Source: Gammaproteobacteria bacterium (lineage in GTDB: Bacteria > Pseudomonadota > Gammaproteobacteria > UBA4575). Taken from it: DNA of 64,000 nt. The stretch covers positions 62,001 to 126,000 of the forward strand of contig JAPONM010000007.1 of assembly GCA_026713925.1 (NCBI GenBank), written 5' to 3'. The notes under the pieces are model-generated. The model saw only the letters and a list, made by a program, of their open reading frames with translations. It made no database searches and was not told the DNA's origin. This document shows, one piece after another, positions 36,607-47,640 of this stretch; position 1 is the stretch's first letter; the number at the start of each line of letters is the position of its first letter. Position numbers and translations under genes: made by a program.

Positions 36607-39600
36607 ATGCCCAAACGCACCGATATAGAAAGTATATTGATCATCGGTGCAGGACCGATCGTCATTGGTCAGGCATGCGAATTTGATTATTCCGGGGTGC
36701 AGGCCTGCAAGGCCCTCAAGGAAGAGGGATATCGCGTCATCCTGGTCAACTCCAACCCGGCCACGATCATGACCGACCCTGAAATGGCCGATGCCATTTA
36801 TATCGAGCCGATACTCTGGCAGACCGTGGCGGCGGTTATTGAGCGGGAACGTCCGGATGCCCTGCTGCCGACGATGGGCGGTCAGACCGCGCTGAACTGT
36901 GCCCTGGACCTTGAGCGTGAAGGGGTGCTGGACAAGCATTCCGTGACCATGATCGGTGCCGACAGCAAGGCGATTGACCTGGCAGAAGACCGCGAACTGT
37001 TCCGCAATGCCATGGACGAGATCGGTTTGCAATCGGCTCGTTCGGCGCTGGCACACAGCCTGGAAGATGCGCTTGAGCAACAGCCGGCACTCGGGTTTCC
37101 GACGATTGTACGCCCTTCGTTTACGCTGGGAGGCAGCGGCGGTGGAATTGCCCGCAACCTCGAGGAATTCAAATCCATCGTGGAACATGGCCTGGACCTG
37201 TCGCCAACGACGGAAGTCCTGCTTGAGGAGTCTTTGCTGGGCTGGAAGGAATTTGAAATGGAAGTGGTGCGGGACCGCAATGATAACTGCATCATCGTAT
37301 GCTCGATCGAAAACCTGGATCCCATGGGGGTGCACACAGGTGATTCCATCACGGTCGCACCGGCGCAGACGCTCACGGACAAGGAATACCAGATCATGCG
37401 CAATGCCTCCATCGCGGTGCTGCGCAAGGTCGGGGTCGATACCGGCGGGTCCAATGTACAGTTCGCGGTGCATCCCGGGGATGGCCGCCTGATAGTGATT
37501 GAAATGAACCCAAGGGTCTCTCGCTCATCGGCCCTGGCTTCGAAGGCTACAGGGTTTCCGATTGCAAAGGTGGCCGCCAAACTTGCCGTGGGGTACACCC
37601 TGGATGAATTGCGCAACGAGATCACGGGCGGTGCCACCCCGGCATCCTTTGAGCCGACAATCGACTATGTGGTCACGAAGGTCCCGCGTTTTACTTTTGA
37701 AAAATTCCCGCACACGGAGGCGAAACTCGCGACCCAGATGAAATCCGTTGGCGAGGTCATGGCCATCGGCCGGACCTTCCAGGAGTCCCTGCAGAAGGCC
37801 TTGCGAGGCCTGGAAACCGGCACGGATGGCCTTACCCCGATGCATGCTGAGTATGACGACGAGCGAAGGTCGCTGCTGGAGGTGGAACTGCGAGAACCTG
37901 GCCCGCACCGGATCTGGTTCATAGCGGATGCCTTTCGCGCCGGGTACAGCCTGAATGAGGTCCATGCCCTGTCTGCAATCGATCCCTGGTTTCTTTCCCA
38001 GGTCCACCAACTGGTGGACATCGAGGCGAGTCTTGTGGGAAAACGGCTGGATGATCTGGATGCGGGTTCCATGCGTGAGATCAAATGCAGGGGGTTTTCG
38101 GACCAGAGGCTTGCGGTACTGCTGCACTGCAGCGAGCAGGAAGTGCGCAATACGAGGCATGCACTGGGTGTGCATCCGATCTACAAGCGTGTGGATACCT
38201 GTGCCGCGGAGTTTGCAACGAGCACGGCCTACATGTATTCCAGCTATGACGAGGAGTGTGAGGCCTGCCCGAGTGCGAACCGCAAGATCATTGTGCTGGG
38301 AGGTGGCCCCAACCGTATCGGGCAGGGCATAGAATTTGACTACTGCTGTGTGCATGCGGCGATGGCGTTGCGCGAGGACGGCTATGAAACCATCATGGTG
38401 AACTGCAATCCCGAGACAGTGTCGACCGACTACGATACATCTGACCGCTTGTATTTTGAACCGCTGACCCTTGAGGATGTGCTCGAAATCGTGCGCCTGG
38501 AAAAGCCTGAAGGGGTCATCGTGCAGTTTGGCGGGCAGACACCGCTGAAGCTTGCACGCGCCCTGGAGCGGGAGGGAGTCCCGATCCTGGGTACGACACC
38601 TGATTCCATCGACCTGGCGGAAGACCGTGAGCGATTCGTGCAGCTGGTGAACCGGCTGGATCTCCTGCAGCCTCCCAATGCCACCGCGATCAGCCCGCAG
38701 GAGGCCATCGCAGCGGCAGATGAAATTGGATATCCGGTGGTGGTGCGCCCTTCCTATGTGCTGGGTGGAAGGGCCATGGAAATCGTATACCACAAGGACG
38801 ACCTGGAGCGTTACATGCACGAGGCGGTCAAGGTATCAAACGATGCGCCGGTGCTGGTCGATCATTTCCTGGCGGATGCGGTCGAGGTGGATCTGGACGC
38901 CATTAGTGACGGGCAGGACGTGCTGATTGGAGGGATCATGCAGCATATTGAACAGGCCGGCATTCATTCCGGGGACAGTGCCTGTTCATTGCCCCCCTAC
39001 AACCTCAGCAAGGCGGTCCAGGACAGGATGCGCGACCAGGCACGCAAGCTGGCCCGGGCCCTGAACGTGGTCGGGCTGATGAATGTGCAGTTTGCCGTCA
39101 GGGATGAGAAGGTGTACCTGATCGAGGTCAACCCGCGGGCATCGCGCACGGTACCGTTTGTCTCCAAGGCGATCGGGATGCCGTTGGCCAAGATTGCGGC
39201 ACGGTGCATGGCGGGCAATACCCTGAGGCAGCAGGGTACGCTGCAGGAGTGTACCCCTGTATATTCTTCGGTCAAGGAGGCGGTATTTCCGTTCATCAAG
39301 TTCAGCGGTGTCGACCCGATACTGGGGCCCGAGATGAAATCGACTGGTGAAGTGATGGGGGTGGGCAAGACATTCGCCGAGGCATTCGGGAAGTCGCAGC
39401 TCGCAGCGGGTTCGCAGCTGCCGGACCGTGGCTGTGCCTTGCTGAGTGTGCGCGATGAGGACAAGGCGCAGGCTGTCCGGATCGCAGGTGATCTGCAGGA
39501 ACTGGGGTTCAGTCTGGTGGCTACCCGCGGTACTGCCAGCAGCCTGAACGAACACGGCCTCAGTTGCCGGGCTGTAAACAAGGTCAGGCAGGGCCATCCG

Positions 39601-39849
39601 CATATCGTGGACATGATCACGGCCGGCCAGGTCGATCTCATCGTGAACACGACCGAAGACAAGCAGGCCATTGCGGATTCGTATACCATTCGAAGGGAAG
39701 CCCTGCAGCACAAGGTATGCTATACCACCACGATGGAAGGCGCGTGGGCATTAAAGGAAGCCATACAGCGCCACGGGCAGTATAATGTGTATTGCCTGCA
39801 GGATTTGCATGCAGGTAGACTGCGCCCGTCCAGCACGTTCAGGGTGTAA
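36607..39849 (+). CDS. carB: Carbamoyl-phosphate synthase, large subunit
   Basis: Makes carbamoyl phosphate from bicarbonate, ammonia and two ATP. Two homologous ATP-grasp halves are visible ([21 protein letters not shown] near residue 10 and [20 protein letters not shown] near residue 560), each with metal-binding [16 protein letters not shown] and [16 protein letters not shown] segments. The C-terminal methylglyoxal-synthase-like domain (about 940-1080) is the allosteric site for UMP, IMP and ornithine. Length 1080 is standard. It lies in carA-carB-greA, the usual order. Confidence 0.97.
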   Translation: MPKRTDIESILIIGAGPIVIGQACEFDYSGVQACKALKEEGYRVILVNSNPATIMTDPEMADAIYIEPILWQTVAAVIERERPDALLPTMGGQTALNCALDLEREGVLDKHSVTMIGADSKAIDLAEDRELFRNAMDEIGLQSARSALAHSLEDALEQQPALGFPTIVRPSFTLGGSGGGIARNLEEFKSIVEHGLDLSPTTEVLLEESLLGWKEFEMEVVRDRNDNCIIVCSIENLDPMGVHTGDSITVAPAQTLTDKEYQIMRNASIAVLRKVGVDTGGSNVQFAVHPGDGRLIVIEMNPRVSRSSALASKATGFPIAKVAAKLAVGYTLDELRNEITGGATPASFEPTIDYVVTKVPRFTFEKFPHTEAKLATQMKSVGEVMAIGRTFQESLQKALRGLETGTDGLTPMHAEYDDERRSLLEVELREPGPHRIWFIADAFRAGYSLNEVHALSAIDPWFLSQVHQLVDIEASLVGKRLDDLDAGSMREIKCRGFSDQRLAVLLHCSEQEVRNTRHALGVHPIYKRVDTCAAEFATSTAYMYSSYDEECEACPSANRKIIVLGGGPNRIGQGIEFDYCCVHAAMALREDGYETIMVNCNPETVSTDYDTSDRLYFEPLTLEDVLEIVRLEKPEGVIVQFGGQTPLKLARALEREGVPILGTTPDSIDLAEDRERFVQLVNRLDLLQPPNATAISPQEAIAAADEIGYPVVVRPSYVLGGRAMEIVYHKDDLERYMHEAVKVSNDAPVLVDHFLADAVEVDLDAISDGQDVLIGGIMQHIEQAGIHSGDSACSLPPYNLSKAVQDRMRDQARKLARALNVVGLMNVQFAVRDEKVYLIEVNPRASRTVPFVSKAIGMPLAKIAARCMAGNTLRQQGTLQECTPVYSSVKEAVFPFIKFSGVDPILGPEMKSTGEVMGVGKTFAEAFGKSQLAAGSQLPDRGCALLSVRDEDKAQAVRIAGDLQELGFSLVATRGTASSLNEHGLSCRAVNKVRQGHPHIVDMITAGQVDLIVNTTEDKQAIADSYTIRREALQHKVCYTTTMEGAWALKEAIQRHGQYNVYCLQDLHAGRLRPSSTFRV

Positions 39850-39876
39850 AGCCTTTCATTTTTTATTGACACCGGT

Positions 39877-40365
39877 ATGGATAGAGTCCCGCTTACAGTA
39901 CGTGGTGCAGAACAGTTGCGCAGGGAGCTGCAAGAACTCAAGTCTGTCAAACGTCCGCAGGTCATCGAGGCGATTGCCACAGCACGTGCGCATGGCGACC
40001 TCAGGGAGAATGCGGAATACCATGCCGCGCGTGAGCAGCAGTCTTTCATTGAGGGGCGGATCCGGGATATCGAGGGCAAGTTGTCGAATGCAGAAATCGT
40101 GGATGTCTCCAGGCTCAATGCGGGGGGTCGTGTGACCTTCGGTGCCACCGTGATCCTGGCGGATGAGAACACCGGGGAGGAATTTACCTACACCATTGTC
40201 GGGGAAGACGAGGCCGATATTAAACAACGCATGGTTTCCATATCCTCGCCCATTGCTCGCGCGATGATCGGCAAGGAAGAGGGGGACGTCATCACCGTGG
40301 ATGCTCCGGCAGGAGACAGGGAGTACGAGATCGTGGAAGTGAGCTATGGGGACGGTGAACAGTAA
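39877..40365 (+). CDS. greA: Transcription elongation factor GreA
   Basis: Rescues backtracked RNA polymerase by stimulating transcript cleavage. N-terminal coiled coil with [13 protein letters not shown] and the acidic tip [20 protein letters not shown] (core [12 protein letters not shown]), followed by the FKBP-like C-terminal domain ([30 protein letters not shown]). Length 162 rather than the usual 158. 27 bases after carB. Confidence 0.96.
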   Translation: MDRVPLTVRGAEQLRRELQELKSVKRPQVIEAIATARAHGDLRENAEYHAAREQQSFIEGRIRDIEGKLSNAEIVDVSRLNAGGRVTFGATVILADENTGEEFTYTIVGEDEADIKQRMVSISSPIARAMIGKEEGDVITVDAPAGDREYEIVEVSYGDGEQ

Positions 40366-40726
40366 AGCGAGAGCATGCTGTCTGCAGTACAAGTCACCGC
40401 ATGATGACCAGAGTTCTTTTTTATTCCTTTAAAACTATTTAGAACTTGTTTTATGTGCCGGAGTCCCTAATATTACTAATATGCTACATGAAAACGGCCC
40501 ATATCCCGCATGTGTGCAGGCCGGTACGATGCAGGCAGGATTCCAGTCGGCATAAGGCAGTTTCGCAGGGCTGACCATCCGGGCAGAATTGATTCGAGGT
40601 TGATCCTGTAAGGTATTCATTCATAAAAGATGATTTTCAGGTGATGCGCCCATGGGTATATTGGCCGGCGGAAAAGCGGTATAGTATTACCAAAGGGTGG
40701 CTGTACCCTGAAATAAGAGGTGGCTC
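40366..40726. other. Non-coding interval between greA and ftsH
   Basis: 361 bases without a credible gene, where yhbY and rlmE/ftsJ stand in many relatives. An AT-rich block (about 40420-40490) is followed by mixed sequence; TATAGT at about 40681 could be the ftsH -10 box, with no good -35. No RNA gene or remnant of the missing genes was recognised. Confidence 0.4.
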
Positions 40727-42658
40727 TTGAACGATATGGTTAAAAATTTATTGCTTTGGGCTGTAATTGCGGTGGTACTGATGACCGTGTTCAATAATTT
40801 TGCGCCTCGCCCGGAGTCCCCGTCTGAGCTTTCATATTCCAGGTTCATCGAGCAGGTGTATTCCAACAATGTGAAATCAGTCCTGATCAGTCCGGACGGC
40901 CGCCGTATTGAAGGGGTATATGAAAGCGGGGAGTCCTTCGAGACCCACAGCCCGGGTGACCCGGGCCTGGTCAAGGACCTGCTGGACCATAACGTGGAGA
41001 TCGAGGCCGGCGAGGCCAAGCCGCGTTCGCTGCTTCTCGATATTTTGATCAGCTGGTTCCCGATGTTGCTGCTGATTGGCGTGTGGATATTCTTCATGCG
41101 GCAGATGCAGGGCGGCGGTGCGGGTCGTGGTGCCATGTCATTCGGCAAAAGCAAGGCCCGCCTGATGGGTGAAGACCAGATCAAGGTGACGTTCAACGAT
41201 GTGGCAGGAATTGAAGAGGCCAAGGAAGAAGTGTCCGAACTGGTCGAGTTCCTGCGAGATCCCGGCAAGTTCCAGAAACTTGGGGGCAAGATTCCACGTG
41301 GCGTGCTGATGATCGGATCGCCTGGTACCGGCAAGACGCTGCTCGCCAAGGCGATCGCAGGCGAAGCCAAGGTGCCGTTTTTTACCATTTCAGGTTCGGA
41401 TTTCGTCGAGATGTTTGTGGGGGTTGGCGCATCCCGGGTACGTGATATGTTCAATCAGGCCAAAAAGCATGCACCCTGTATTATCTTTATCGACGAGATT
41501 GATGCGGTGGGGCGTCATCGTGGTGCCGGACTGGGCGGAGGCCATGATGAACGCGAGCAGACGCTGAATCAGTTGCTGGTGGAAATGGACGGATTTGACG
41601 CCAATGCGGGGGTGATCGTGATTGCAGCCACCAACCGGCCCGATGTGCTGGACCCGGCCCTGCTGCGTCCTGGCCGGTTTGACCGTCAGGTCACCGTTCC
41701 GCTGCCGGATATCAGGGGCCGCGAGCTCATTCTGAAAGTGCACATGCGCAAGGTACCGGTTGGCAAGGATGTCCGCGCCGATTTCATTGCCCGGGGCACA
41801 CCGGGATTCTCCGGGGCAGATCTGGCAAACCTGGTCAATGAAGCTGCATTGTTTGCAGCACGTGCCAACAAGCGTACCGTGAACATGGAAGATTTTGAGC
41901 GGGCCAAGGACAAGGTCCTGATGGGCACCGAGCGCAAGTCGATGGTAATGAGCGACGACGAGAAGAAACTGACGGCATACCATGAGTCAGGGCATGCAAT
42001 CGTAGGGCGCCTGGTGCCTGAGCATGACCCGGTCTACAAGGTATCGATCATACCCAGGGGGCGGGCACTGGGTGTCACCATGTTCCTGCCGGAAGAGGAC
42101 CGCTACAGTCACAGCAAGCAACGTCTGGAAAGCCAGATCTCCAGCCTGTTCGGCGGACGGGTTGCCGAGGAGCTTATCTTTGGTCATGACGCGGTCACCA
42201 CGGGTGCATCGAATGACATCGAACGTGCCACCGAAATTGCACGTGCGATGGTGACCAAATGGGGCCTTTCGGAAAAAATGGGCCCGCTGTCATATGGTGA
42301 CGAGGACGGGGAAGTGTTCCTGGGTCATTCCGTCACACAGCACAAGACTGTTTCGGATGACACGGCCAATTCGATCGATCTGGAAGTACGGCGGATTATT
42401 GACACCAATTATGAGCGCACAATGGATCTCATCAAGGAAAATATGGACAAGCTCCATGCCATGGCCCAGGCCTTGATAAAATACGAGACACTGGATGTGG
42501 GACAGATTGATGACATCATGGCCGGGGGTGAACCGCGCCCACCCGAGGACTGGGAAGATGCAGATGACAGCACAAACTCGGGAAGGACAGCCAAATCCTC
42601 CGGAGACGATTCTTCCAAGGATTCGGACCCGATCGGTGATCCCGCAAGCGAACACTGA
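40727..42658 (+). CDS. ftsH: ATP-dependent zinc metalloprotease FtsH
   Basis: Membrane-anchored AAA+ protease that degrades LpxC, SecY, RpoH and other targets. Two membrane segments flank a periplasmic domain (about residues 7-24 and 103-122), then Walker A GSPGTGKT (the common form is GPPGTGKT), pore motif [14 protein letters not shown] region and the zinc site HESGH (about residue 417). Length 643. The TTG start matches the conserved MNDMVKNL N-terminus and has AGAGGTGG upstream; ATG at 40736 is the alternative. The tail is acidic and low complexity. Confidence 0.96.
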   Translation: MNDMVKNLLLWAVIAVVLMTVFNNFAPRPESPSELSYSRFIEQVYSNNVKSVLISPDGRRIEGVYESGESFETHSPGDPGLVKDLLDHNVEIEAGEAKPRSLLLDILISWFPMLLLIGVWIFFMRQMQGGGAGRGAMSFGKSKARLMGEDQIKVTFNDVAGIEEAKEEVSELVEFLRDPGKFQKLGGKIPRGVLMIGSPGTGKTLLAKAIAGEAKVPFFTISGSDFVEMFVGVGASRVRDMFNQAKKHAPCIIFIDEIDAVGRHRGAGLGGGHDEREQTLNQLLVEMDGFDANAGVIVIAATNRPDVLDPALLRPGRFDRQVTVPLPDIRGRELILKVHMRKVPVGKDVRADFIARGTPGFSGADLANLVNEAALFAARANKRTVNMEDFERAKDKVLMGTERKSMVMSDDEKKLTAYHESGHAIVGRLVPEHDPVYKVSIIPRGRALGVTMFLPEEDRYSHSKQRLESQISSLFGGRVAEELIFGHDAVTTGASNDIERATEIARAMVTKWGLSEKMGPLSYGDEDGEVFLGHSVTQHKTVSDDTANSIDLEVRRIIDTNYERTMDLIKENMDKLHAMAQALIKYETLDVGQIDDIMAGGEPRPPEDWEDADDSTNSGRTAKSSGDDSSKDSDPIGDPASEH

Positions 42659-42788
42659 GTCGATCGATCTGCTTGGGCAACTGAAGCCTTAGGCTTGCAG
42701 GCCGGTAACAGGATACTGCGCAGAGTGCAGTATTTTCGTATTCAGTTCTTTTGGGTATTCAGGTTTCAGTCATTATTCTGGGATACGG

Positions 42789-44123
42789 ATGGGAAGAAAA
42801 TATTTTGGAACGGACGGGGTACGCGGTCGCGTAGGCGATGGCGTAATGACGCCTGATTTTGTACTGAAACTGGGCTGGGCCGCAGGCCGTGTGTTGTGTA
42901 CGGATGACAGAAACCTGGTCCTGATCGGCAAGGACACCCGCATTTCCGGCTACATGTTCGAATCGGTGCTTGAGGCAGGCCTGTCCGCGGCCGGCGTCGA
43001 TAGCCGTCTGCTGGGTCCCATGCCTACACCTGCTGTAGCGTATCTCACGCGCACCCTGCGTGCGGCGGCCGGTATCGTAATCAGTGCATCACACAATCGG
43101 TTTCATGACAACGGCGTGAAGTTTTTTTCTGCGGAAGGGAAAAAACTGCCTCATGAAGCCGAAATTGAAATTGAGAACCAGATCGGACAGGCCTTGGCGG
43201 TGGTCGGCTCGGACAAGCTCGGGAAAGTGGAGCGGGTCAACGATGCTGCCGGGCGCTACATCGAGTTTTGCAAGAGTACTGTGCCGACACGTACCCGGCT
43301 GAACGGTTTGAAGATCGTGGTCGACTGTGCGCATGGCGCCACCTATCACATTGCACCCAGCGTATTTTCAGAGCTTGGCGCCGAAGTGATCAGCACCGCA
43401 TCACAGCCTAATGGCCTGAACATCAATGAGGGCTGCGGGTCCACTGACCCGGGGCTGCTGTGTGCGGCAGTGTTGGAGCATCAGGCTGACCTGGGCATTG
43501 CAATCGACGGGGACGGGGATCGTGTCATCATGGCGGACAGTACCGGGGCGACGGTCGATGGAGATGAGCTTTTGTTCCTGATTGCACAGGCCCGCAAGTC
43601 TGATAATACCCTTCATGGCGGTGTCGTGGGTACCCAGATGAGCAATCTTGGCCTGGAGCATGCCCTGCGTGATGCAGGGATCGGGTTCAAGCGGGCAGCG
43701 GTCGGGGACCGCAATGTGGTGGAGATGCTGCATGCGCACTCCTGGATCCTCGGTGGGGAGCCGTCAGGGCACATTATCTGTCTGGATCGCATGACGACCT
43801 GTGATGCGATCATCTCTGCATTGCAGGTGCTGCATATACTGGTTACCTCTGAACAAAGTCTCCATGAAGCCAAATCCGGCATGCACAAATACCCGCAGAC
43901 GCTGATCAACATTCCTGTGCAATCCGGGGTCGACATTGACAGTGTCCCCGAGATCCAGAAAATCGTCCGGCATGCCGAGTCGGACCTGGGGGACTCGGGG
44001 CGGGTACTGCTGCGTCCTTCCGGCACTGAGCCCCTGGTCAGGGTGATGGTGGAAGGGGCCGATGCACATAAAGTGGAGCAGTTGGCACAGCACATCGCGG
44101 AATGCGTGTCCGCTTCCTGCTAG
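42789..44123 (+). CDS. glmM: Phosphoglucosamine mutase
   Basis: Interconverts glucosamine 6- and 1-phosphate on the way to UDP-GlcNAc for peptidoglycan and LPS. Opening [13 protein letters not shown], phosphoserine loop [17 protein letters not shown] (Ser about 102), metal-binding DGDGDR and the phosphate-binding [15 protein letters not shown] near the C-terminus are intact. Length 444 is normal. It directly follows ftsH; the folP gene that usually lies between them is missing. Confidence 0.96.
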   Translation: MGRKYFGTDGVRGRVGDGVMTPDFVLKLGWAAGRVLCTDDRNLVLIGKDTRISGYMFESVLEAGLSAAGVDSRLLGPMPTPAVAYLTRTLRAAAGIVISASHNRFHDNGVKFFSAEGKKLPHEAEIEIENQIGQALAVVGSDKLGKVERVNDAAGRYIEFCKSTVPTRTRLNGLKIVVDCAHGATYHIAPSVFSELGAEVISTASQPNGLNINEGCGSTDPGLLCAAVLEHQADLGIAIDGDGDRVIMADSTGATVDGDELLFLIAQARKSDNTLHGGVVGTQMSNLGLEHALRDAGIGFKRAAVGDRNVVEMLHAHSWILGGEPSGHIICLDRMTTCDAIISALQVLHILVTSEQSLHEAKSGMHKYPQTLINIPVQSGVDIDSVPEIQKIVRHAESDLGDSGRVLLRPSGTEPLVRVMVEGADAHKVEQLAQHIAECVSASC

Positions 44124-44230
44124 ATATTAGTATCGTGATTCGAAACACGAGGCCATGCCCTTTGGGGTTTGCTTAATGAGCCGGTGATGGGTAAGCTGCG
44201 CACTTTTGATTTTCAACAGATTGGGCGTTT

Positions 44231-44986
44231 ATGCGACAGCTATTAGTGGCCGGAAACTGGAAATTGAATGGTTCCCTGGAGCTTGTTTTTGCATTGTTAT
44301 CCGGCATTTCTGATCGACTTTCTGAAGTCGGGAATACGGAAGTTGCCGTATGTCCGCCATTTATCTACCTGGAACATGCACGCCGGCAATTGCAGGGCTT
44401 GGAGATTGCCCTGGGCGCCCAGGATTGCTCAGACCAGCAACAGGGTGCCTATACGGGGGAAGTCTCGGCTGCAATGATCCGGGAACTCGGCTGCAAGTAC
44501 ATTATTGTCGGACACTCGGAACGGCGTCATCTCTACTCGGAAAGCGATGCCACGGTGGCCATGAAGTTCGAACGGGTCAGGGAAAGTGACCTGATTCCCA
44601 TACTGTGTGTTGGTGAAACCCTGGAGGAGCGTGAAAGCGGGCACACAGAGATGGTGATCTCAAGGCAGCTGGATGCGGTTCTCAAGCGTTCGGGTGTTGG
44701 GGGATTCAGGCATGCGGTCATTGCTTATGAGCCCGTCTGGGCGATTGGTACGGGCAAGACTGCGACACCTGTGCAGGCCCAGCAGGTGCACGCATTCATC
44801 CGTGGCAGGCTTGAGGCGCAGGATAAAGAGATTGCAGCACATCTTCGCATTCTTTATGGTGGCAGCGTGAAACCGGACAATGCCCGCGAGCTGCTACAGG
44901 AAAATGATATCGATGGAGGCCTCATAGGGGGGGCAGCACTCAAGGCTGAAGATTTTGTTGCGATTGCTGCTGCTGGAGACGCATAG
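44231..44986 (+). CDS. tpiA: Triosephosphate isomerase
   Basis: Interconverts dihydroxyacetone phosphate and glyceraldehyde 3-phosphate. The active site is complete: Asn/Lys in AGNWKLNGS, His in VGHSERRH, Glu in AYEPVWAIGTGKTA and the phosphate-binding YGGSVKPDN and GGLIGGAALKAEDF. Length 251 is standard. Between glmM and secG as in most Gammaproteobacteria. The glmM-tpiA gap (107 bases) has a small TCGTG/CACGA inverted repeat at 44133-44150 without a T run. Confidence 0.97.
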   Translation: MRQLLVAGNWKLNGSLELVFALLSGISDRLSEVGNTEVAVCPPFIYLEHARRQLQGLEIALGAQDCSDQQQGAYTGEVSAAMIRELGCKYIIVGHSERRHLYSESDATVAMKFERVRESDLIPILCVGETLEERESGHTEMVISRQLDAVLKRSGVGGFRHAVIAYEPVWAIGTGKTATPVQAQQVHAFIRGRLEAQDKEIAAHLRILYGGSVKPDNARELLQENDIDGGLIGGAALKAEDFVAIAAAGDA

Positions 44987-45019
44987 CCTGCTTATCAGGC
45001 AACAACAGGTACAAGTCAT

Positions 45020-45490
45020 ATGATGTTATACAGCATACTGGTGGCCATTGATGTCCTGCTTGCTGCCAGCATTATCGGTCTGGTATTGATCCAGCAGGGC
45101 AAGGGTGCTGATGTGGGTGCAGCATTTGGCAGCGGCGCATCGGGTACGGTATTCGGTTCCAGGGGATCTGCTTCCTTCATGGCACGCGTCACTGCAATCC
45201 TTGCCGCCCTGTTTTTTGCCAACAGCCTGCTGCTCGCCTACCTTGCAAGCCATCGACCTGTCGCAGAAAGTGTCATCGATCTGCCGGGCGAAGTGATTGA
45301 AGAAATGGTGGATATACCTGGTGCCACAAGCCTCTCGGACGAGCGACCTTCACAGGCACCTGTCGAGGAATCAGACCTGCCGGACTTGCCTGAAACGGAT
45401 ATTCCTGACGAGGATATACTTGATCTGGACTTGCCTGAAACGGATATTCCCCGGCCGGACATACCTGAAGCTGAATTGCCTGAAAACTAA
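45020..45490 (+). CDS. secG: Protein-export membrane protein SecG with acidic repeat tail
   Basis: Auxiliary subunit of the SecYEG translocon. Two membrane helices (about residues 3-22 and 53-73) flank the conserved GKGADVGAAFGSGASGTVFG loop (core GADVGAAFG). Typical SecG ends near residue 110; here it continues to 156 with a low-complexity acidic tail containing two copies of LPETDIP and variants (LDLDLPE, PDIPEAELPE), encoded by short direct DNA repeats near 45384-45404 and 45430-45450. The tail is probably cytoplasmic or periplasmic disordered sequence of unknown role. Followed by a hairpin. Confidence 0.93.
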   Translation: MMLYSILVAIDVLLAASIIGLVLIQQGKGADVGAAFGSGASGTVFGSRGSASFMARVTAILAALFFANSLLLAYLASHRPVAESVIDLPGEVIEEMVDIPGATSLSDERPSQAPVEESDLPDLPETDIPDEDILDLDLPETDIPRPDIPEAELPEN

Positions 45491-45498
45491 ACAAAACC

Positions 45499-45530
45499 GA
45501 AACTGCCTGTAAAGCAGGCAGGACAGTTTC
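45499..45530 (+). terminator. Nested inverted repeat after secG
   Basis: GAAACTG (45499-45505) pairs with CAGTTTC (45524-45530), and inside it CCTG-TAAAG-CAGG; an alternative stem CTGCCTG/CAGGCAG competes. It starts nine bases after the secG stop but lacks a T run. Probable secG terminator or RNA-processing element. Confidence 0.4.
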
Positions 45531-45597
45531 ATCGGTGGGGTGCAAATCCCGGGAGACCGGCGAGTGACTGCATCCAGTCTCGCCCGCTGCACCGCGA

Positions 45598-45626
45598 TTG
45601 AAATTTCCTCGCAAGGGGTATATACC
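45598..45626 (+). promoter_or_regulatory. Candidate promoter for the methyltransferase-HNH gene
   Basis: TTGAAA (45598-45603), a 17-base spacer and TATACC (45621-45626) lie about 120 bases before the preferred start at 45748. Confidence 0.45.
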
Positions 45627-45747
45627 TCTTCACACATGGAATTCCAGACACAGGTCCTGATTGATATCCTGATCCGGGCTTCAACTTGCCCGGTTCATGG
45701 CAGAGTCCTTTGTAAGCCGAACCGGGGGAATGCAGGTGGGTAAATCC

Positions 45748-47442
45748 ATGTCTAGCAGCTGGTACCAGAAGCACGCGCAGCAGGTTTCGGCACAGTACGA
45801 ATCCGTTGATGCACAGGACGTCCATGGCTGGCTGCTCGATTATCTGCCGACCGGGTGCGGGCGCATCCTCGATGTGGGGGCCGGAAGTGGCCGGGATGCC
45901 GTCTGGCTGGCTGGCCTGGGGCATGATGTGGTAGCGGTGGAGCCTTCACCTGCGATGCGTGAGGAAGCCATGCGGCGGCATGGCAATGTGTCCATCCAGT
46001 GGCTGGATGAGCGGCTGCCGGATTTGCCCAAGACCTCCCGTCAAGGGCCATTTGATCTGATCCTGCTGAGTGCAGTCTGGATGCATGTGCCGGTGAGTGA
46101 GCGCAAACGGGCTTTCCGGAAACTGATCCATTTGCTGAAGCCGCAAGGAACCCTTGCAGTGACACTGCGCCTGGGTCCGGGGGTAGCGGAGCGGGAGGTG
46201 CATGCAGTGTCCCCTGAAGAGCTGGAGACCCTGGCATACGATCATGGAGCATTTGTAGCGTGCCGTGAGGAAAGCAGGGATTGCCTAGGCCGGGAGGATG
46301 TCCGCTGGGCCCAGATAGCGATACGCTTTCCAAACGATGGTGCCGGGACCCTCCCGCTGCTGCGCCACATTATTCTCAAGCAAAACAAAAGCGCCACCTA
46401 CAAGCTGGCCCTGTTACGCACACTGTGCCGGATCGCAGAAGGTGTAGCAGGCGTTGCACGAATCAACGAGGATGACACCGTCAGCATTCCGATGGGCCTA
46501 GTGGCCCTGACCTGGCTTCGATTGTTCATGCCATTACTGGACAGGCAGTTTCCTCAGCATCCGACGAATATCGGCCACCAGGGCCTGGGGTTTGTAAAGG
46601 AAGCTTTCCTGCAGCTGAGGGGCCTGTCACACCTCGATCTGCGCATGGGCATGCGTGTTGGTGAAGAATCCGGTGCCGCACTGCATCAGGCGCTCAAGGA
46701 TGCAGCGGTCAACATCAAAGCGATGCCGGCTACGTACATGACCTATCCAAATGGAGGGCAGATCCTGAAGGTACAATCGGGCGCAAGAAGGCGACGCCCA
46801 AAGCATGTCCGGCTGGATGAGGATTATCTTTTCAGCTTTGGCGAGATGCGGGTTCCGCAAGACCTGTGGCAGACCCTGCGAAAGCACGCGGTGTGGGTAG
46901 AGCCGGTCGTGGTGTCGGAATGGAGTGAGATGATTCGCAGCTATGCGCAGGGCCAAGACAGGCAAATTGATGAGAGCCGGATCAAGGAAGCCATGATCTG
47001 GGCAGAACCGGAACGCGATACCAGAGTTCCCCGGAATCAGGCGTTGCTGCTGTTGGAAGGCAAGCGGCTGTATTGCGTGTGGAGCGGGAAGCGCCTCAGA
47101 AAGGATTCGCTGGACATGGATCACTGTTTGCCCTGGTCGGTCTGGTCGTGCGGCGACCTGTGGAACCTGATGCCGGCTCACCGCACGGTGAACCAAAACA
47201 AGAAAAGAGACCTTCTTCCCAGTGACTCGGTTATGGATGCCGCCGAGGACAGGATTCTGGACTGGTGGGGCAAGGCGTATTCCCGTGAGGCCTTGCTGCA
47301 GGAGCAGTTTTTTCTTGAAGCCGCTTCAAGTCTGCCAGGTATCCAGCCTGGAGACCATGCTCTGGACGAGATTTTCGAGTCGGTCTGCCTGCAACGTGCC
47401 AAGCTCAGGCGTGACCAGCAGGCTCCGGAATGGGATGGTTGA
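45748..47442 (+). CDS. Fusion of SAM-dependent methyltransferase and HNH endonuclease
   Basis: A 564-residue protein with two enzyme-like parts. Residues about 35-165 form a class I methyltransferase: motif I RILDVGAGSGRDAVW, acidic motif II VVAVEPS and LILLSAVWMHVP. It lacks the DPPY/NPPY of DNA adenine methylases and any cytosine-methylase Cys loop. Residues about 205-430 contain LRHIILKQNKSATYKLALLRTLC (core KSATYKLALLR) and a basic RRRRPKH patch. Residues about 438-495 form an HNH nuclease: CVWSGKRL, DMDHCLPW, DLWNLMPAHRTVNQNKK. The ATG at 45748 has AGGTGGG seven bases upstream; frames starting at 45697 or 45730 are alternatives. Inserted between secG and tRNA-Leu. Role unknown; defence or DNA modification is only an inference. 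Confidence 0.75.
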   Translation: MSSSWYQKHAQQVSAQYESVDAQDVHGWLLDYLPTGCGRILDVGAGSGRDAVWLAGLGHDVVAVEPSPAMREEAMRRHGNVSIQWLDERLPDLPKTSRQGPFDLILLSAVWMHVPVSERKRAFRKLIHLLKPQGTLAVTLRLGPGVAEREVHAVSPEELETLAYDHGAFVACREESRDCLGREDVRWAQIAIRFPNDGAGTLPLLRHIILKQNKSATYKLALLRTLCRIAEGVAGVARINEDDTVSIPMGLVALTWLRLFMPLLDRQFPQHPTNIGHQGLGFVKEAFLQLRGLSHLDLRMGMRVGEESGAALHQALKDAAVNIKAMPATYMTYPNGGQILKVQSGARRRRPKHVRLDEDYLFSFGEMRVPQDLWQTLRKHAVWVEPVVVSEWSEMIRSYAQGQDRQIDESRIKEAMIWAEPERDTRVPRNQALLLLEGKRLYCVWSGKRLRKDSLDMDHCLPWSVWSCGDLWNLMPAHRTVNQNKKRDLLPSDSVMDAAEDRILDWWGKAYSREALLQEQFFLEAASSLPGIQPGDHALDEIFESVCLQRAKLRRDQQAPEWDG

Positions 47443-47470
47443 TGCGGGGTATGCTAAGCGATCCTTTTCC

Positions 47471-47569
47471 CTAGAACACAAATGCCATGATGATGGCATA
47501 TAACACAATTACGATCCCCACGAGCAGTGCAATCGTGTCAAACTTCTTATAGTCATTGTCTTCGGGCAT
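47471..47569 (-). CDS. Tiny single-pass membrane protein, 32 residues
   Basis: A short frame starting MPEDNDYKKFD, followed by a hydrophobic stretch TIALLVGIVIVLYAIIMAFVF to the stop. A good AAGGAG lies about seven bases before its ATG. The charged head followed by one membrane helix is typical of small bacterial membrane proteins. No family recognised. It converges on the methyltransferase-HNH gene with a 28-base gap and shares strand with mgtE upstream, which ends at 47816. Confidence 0.6.
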   Translation of the reverse strand: MPEDNDYKKFDTIALLVGIVIVLYAIIMAFVF

Positions 47570-47640
47570 GGCTGATACTCCTTGATCAGATGTGCATGTA
47601 TATTGGTTAGAAATTTCTTGATCATGCAATAATCCCATGA

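Noticed and set aside
45541-45570. tRNA-like T-arm (GGTGCAAATCCCGGGA) after secG, where tRNA-Leu usually stands
   Set aside because: No acceptor or anticodon stem can be drawn around it; the real tRNA-Leu is at 51254-51340.
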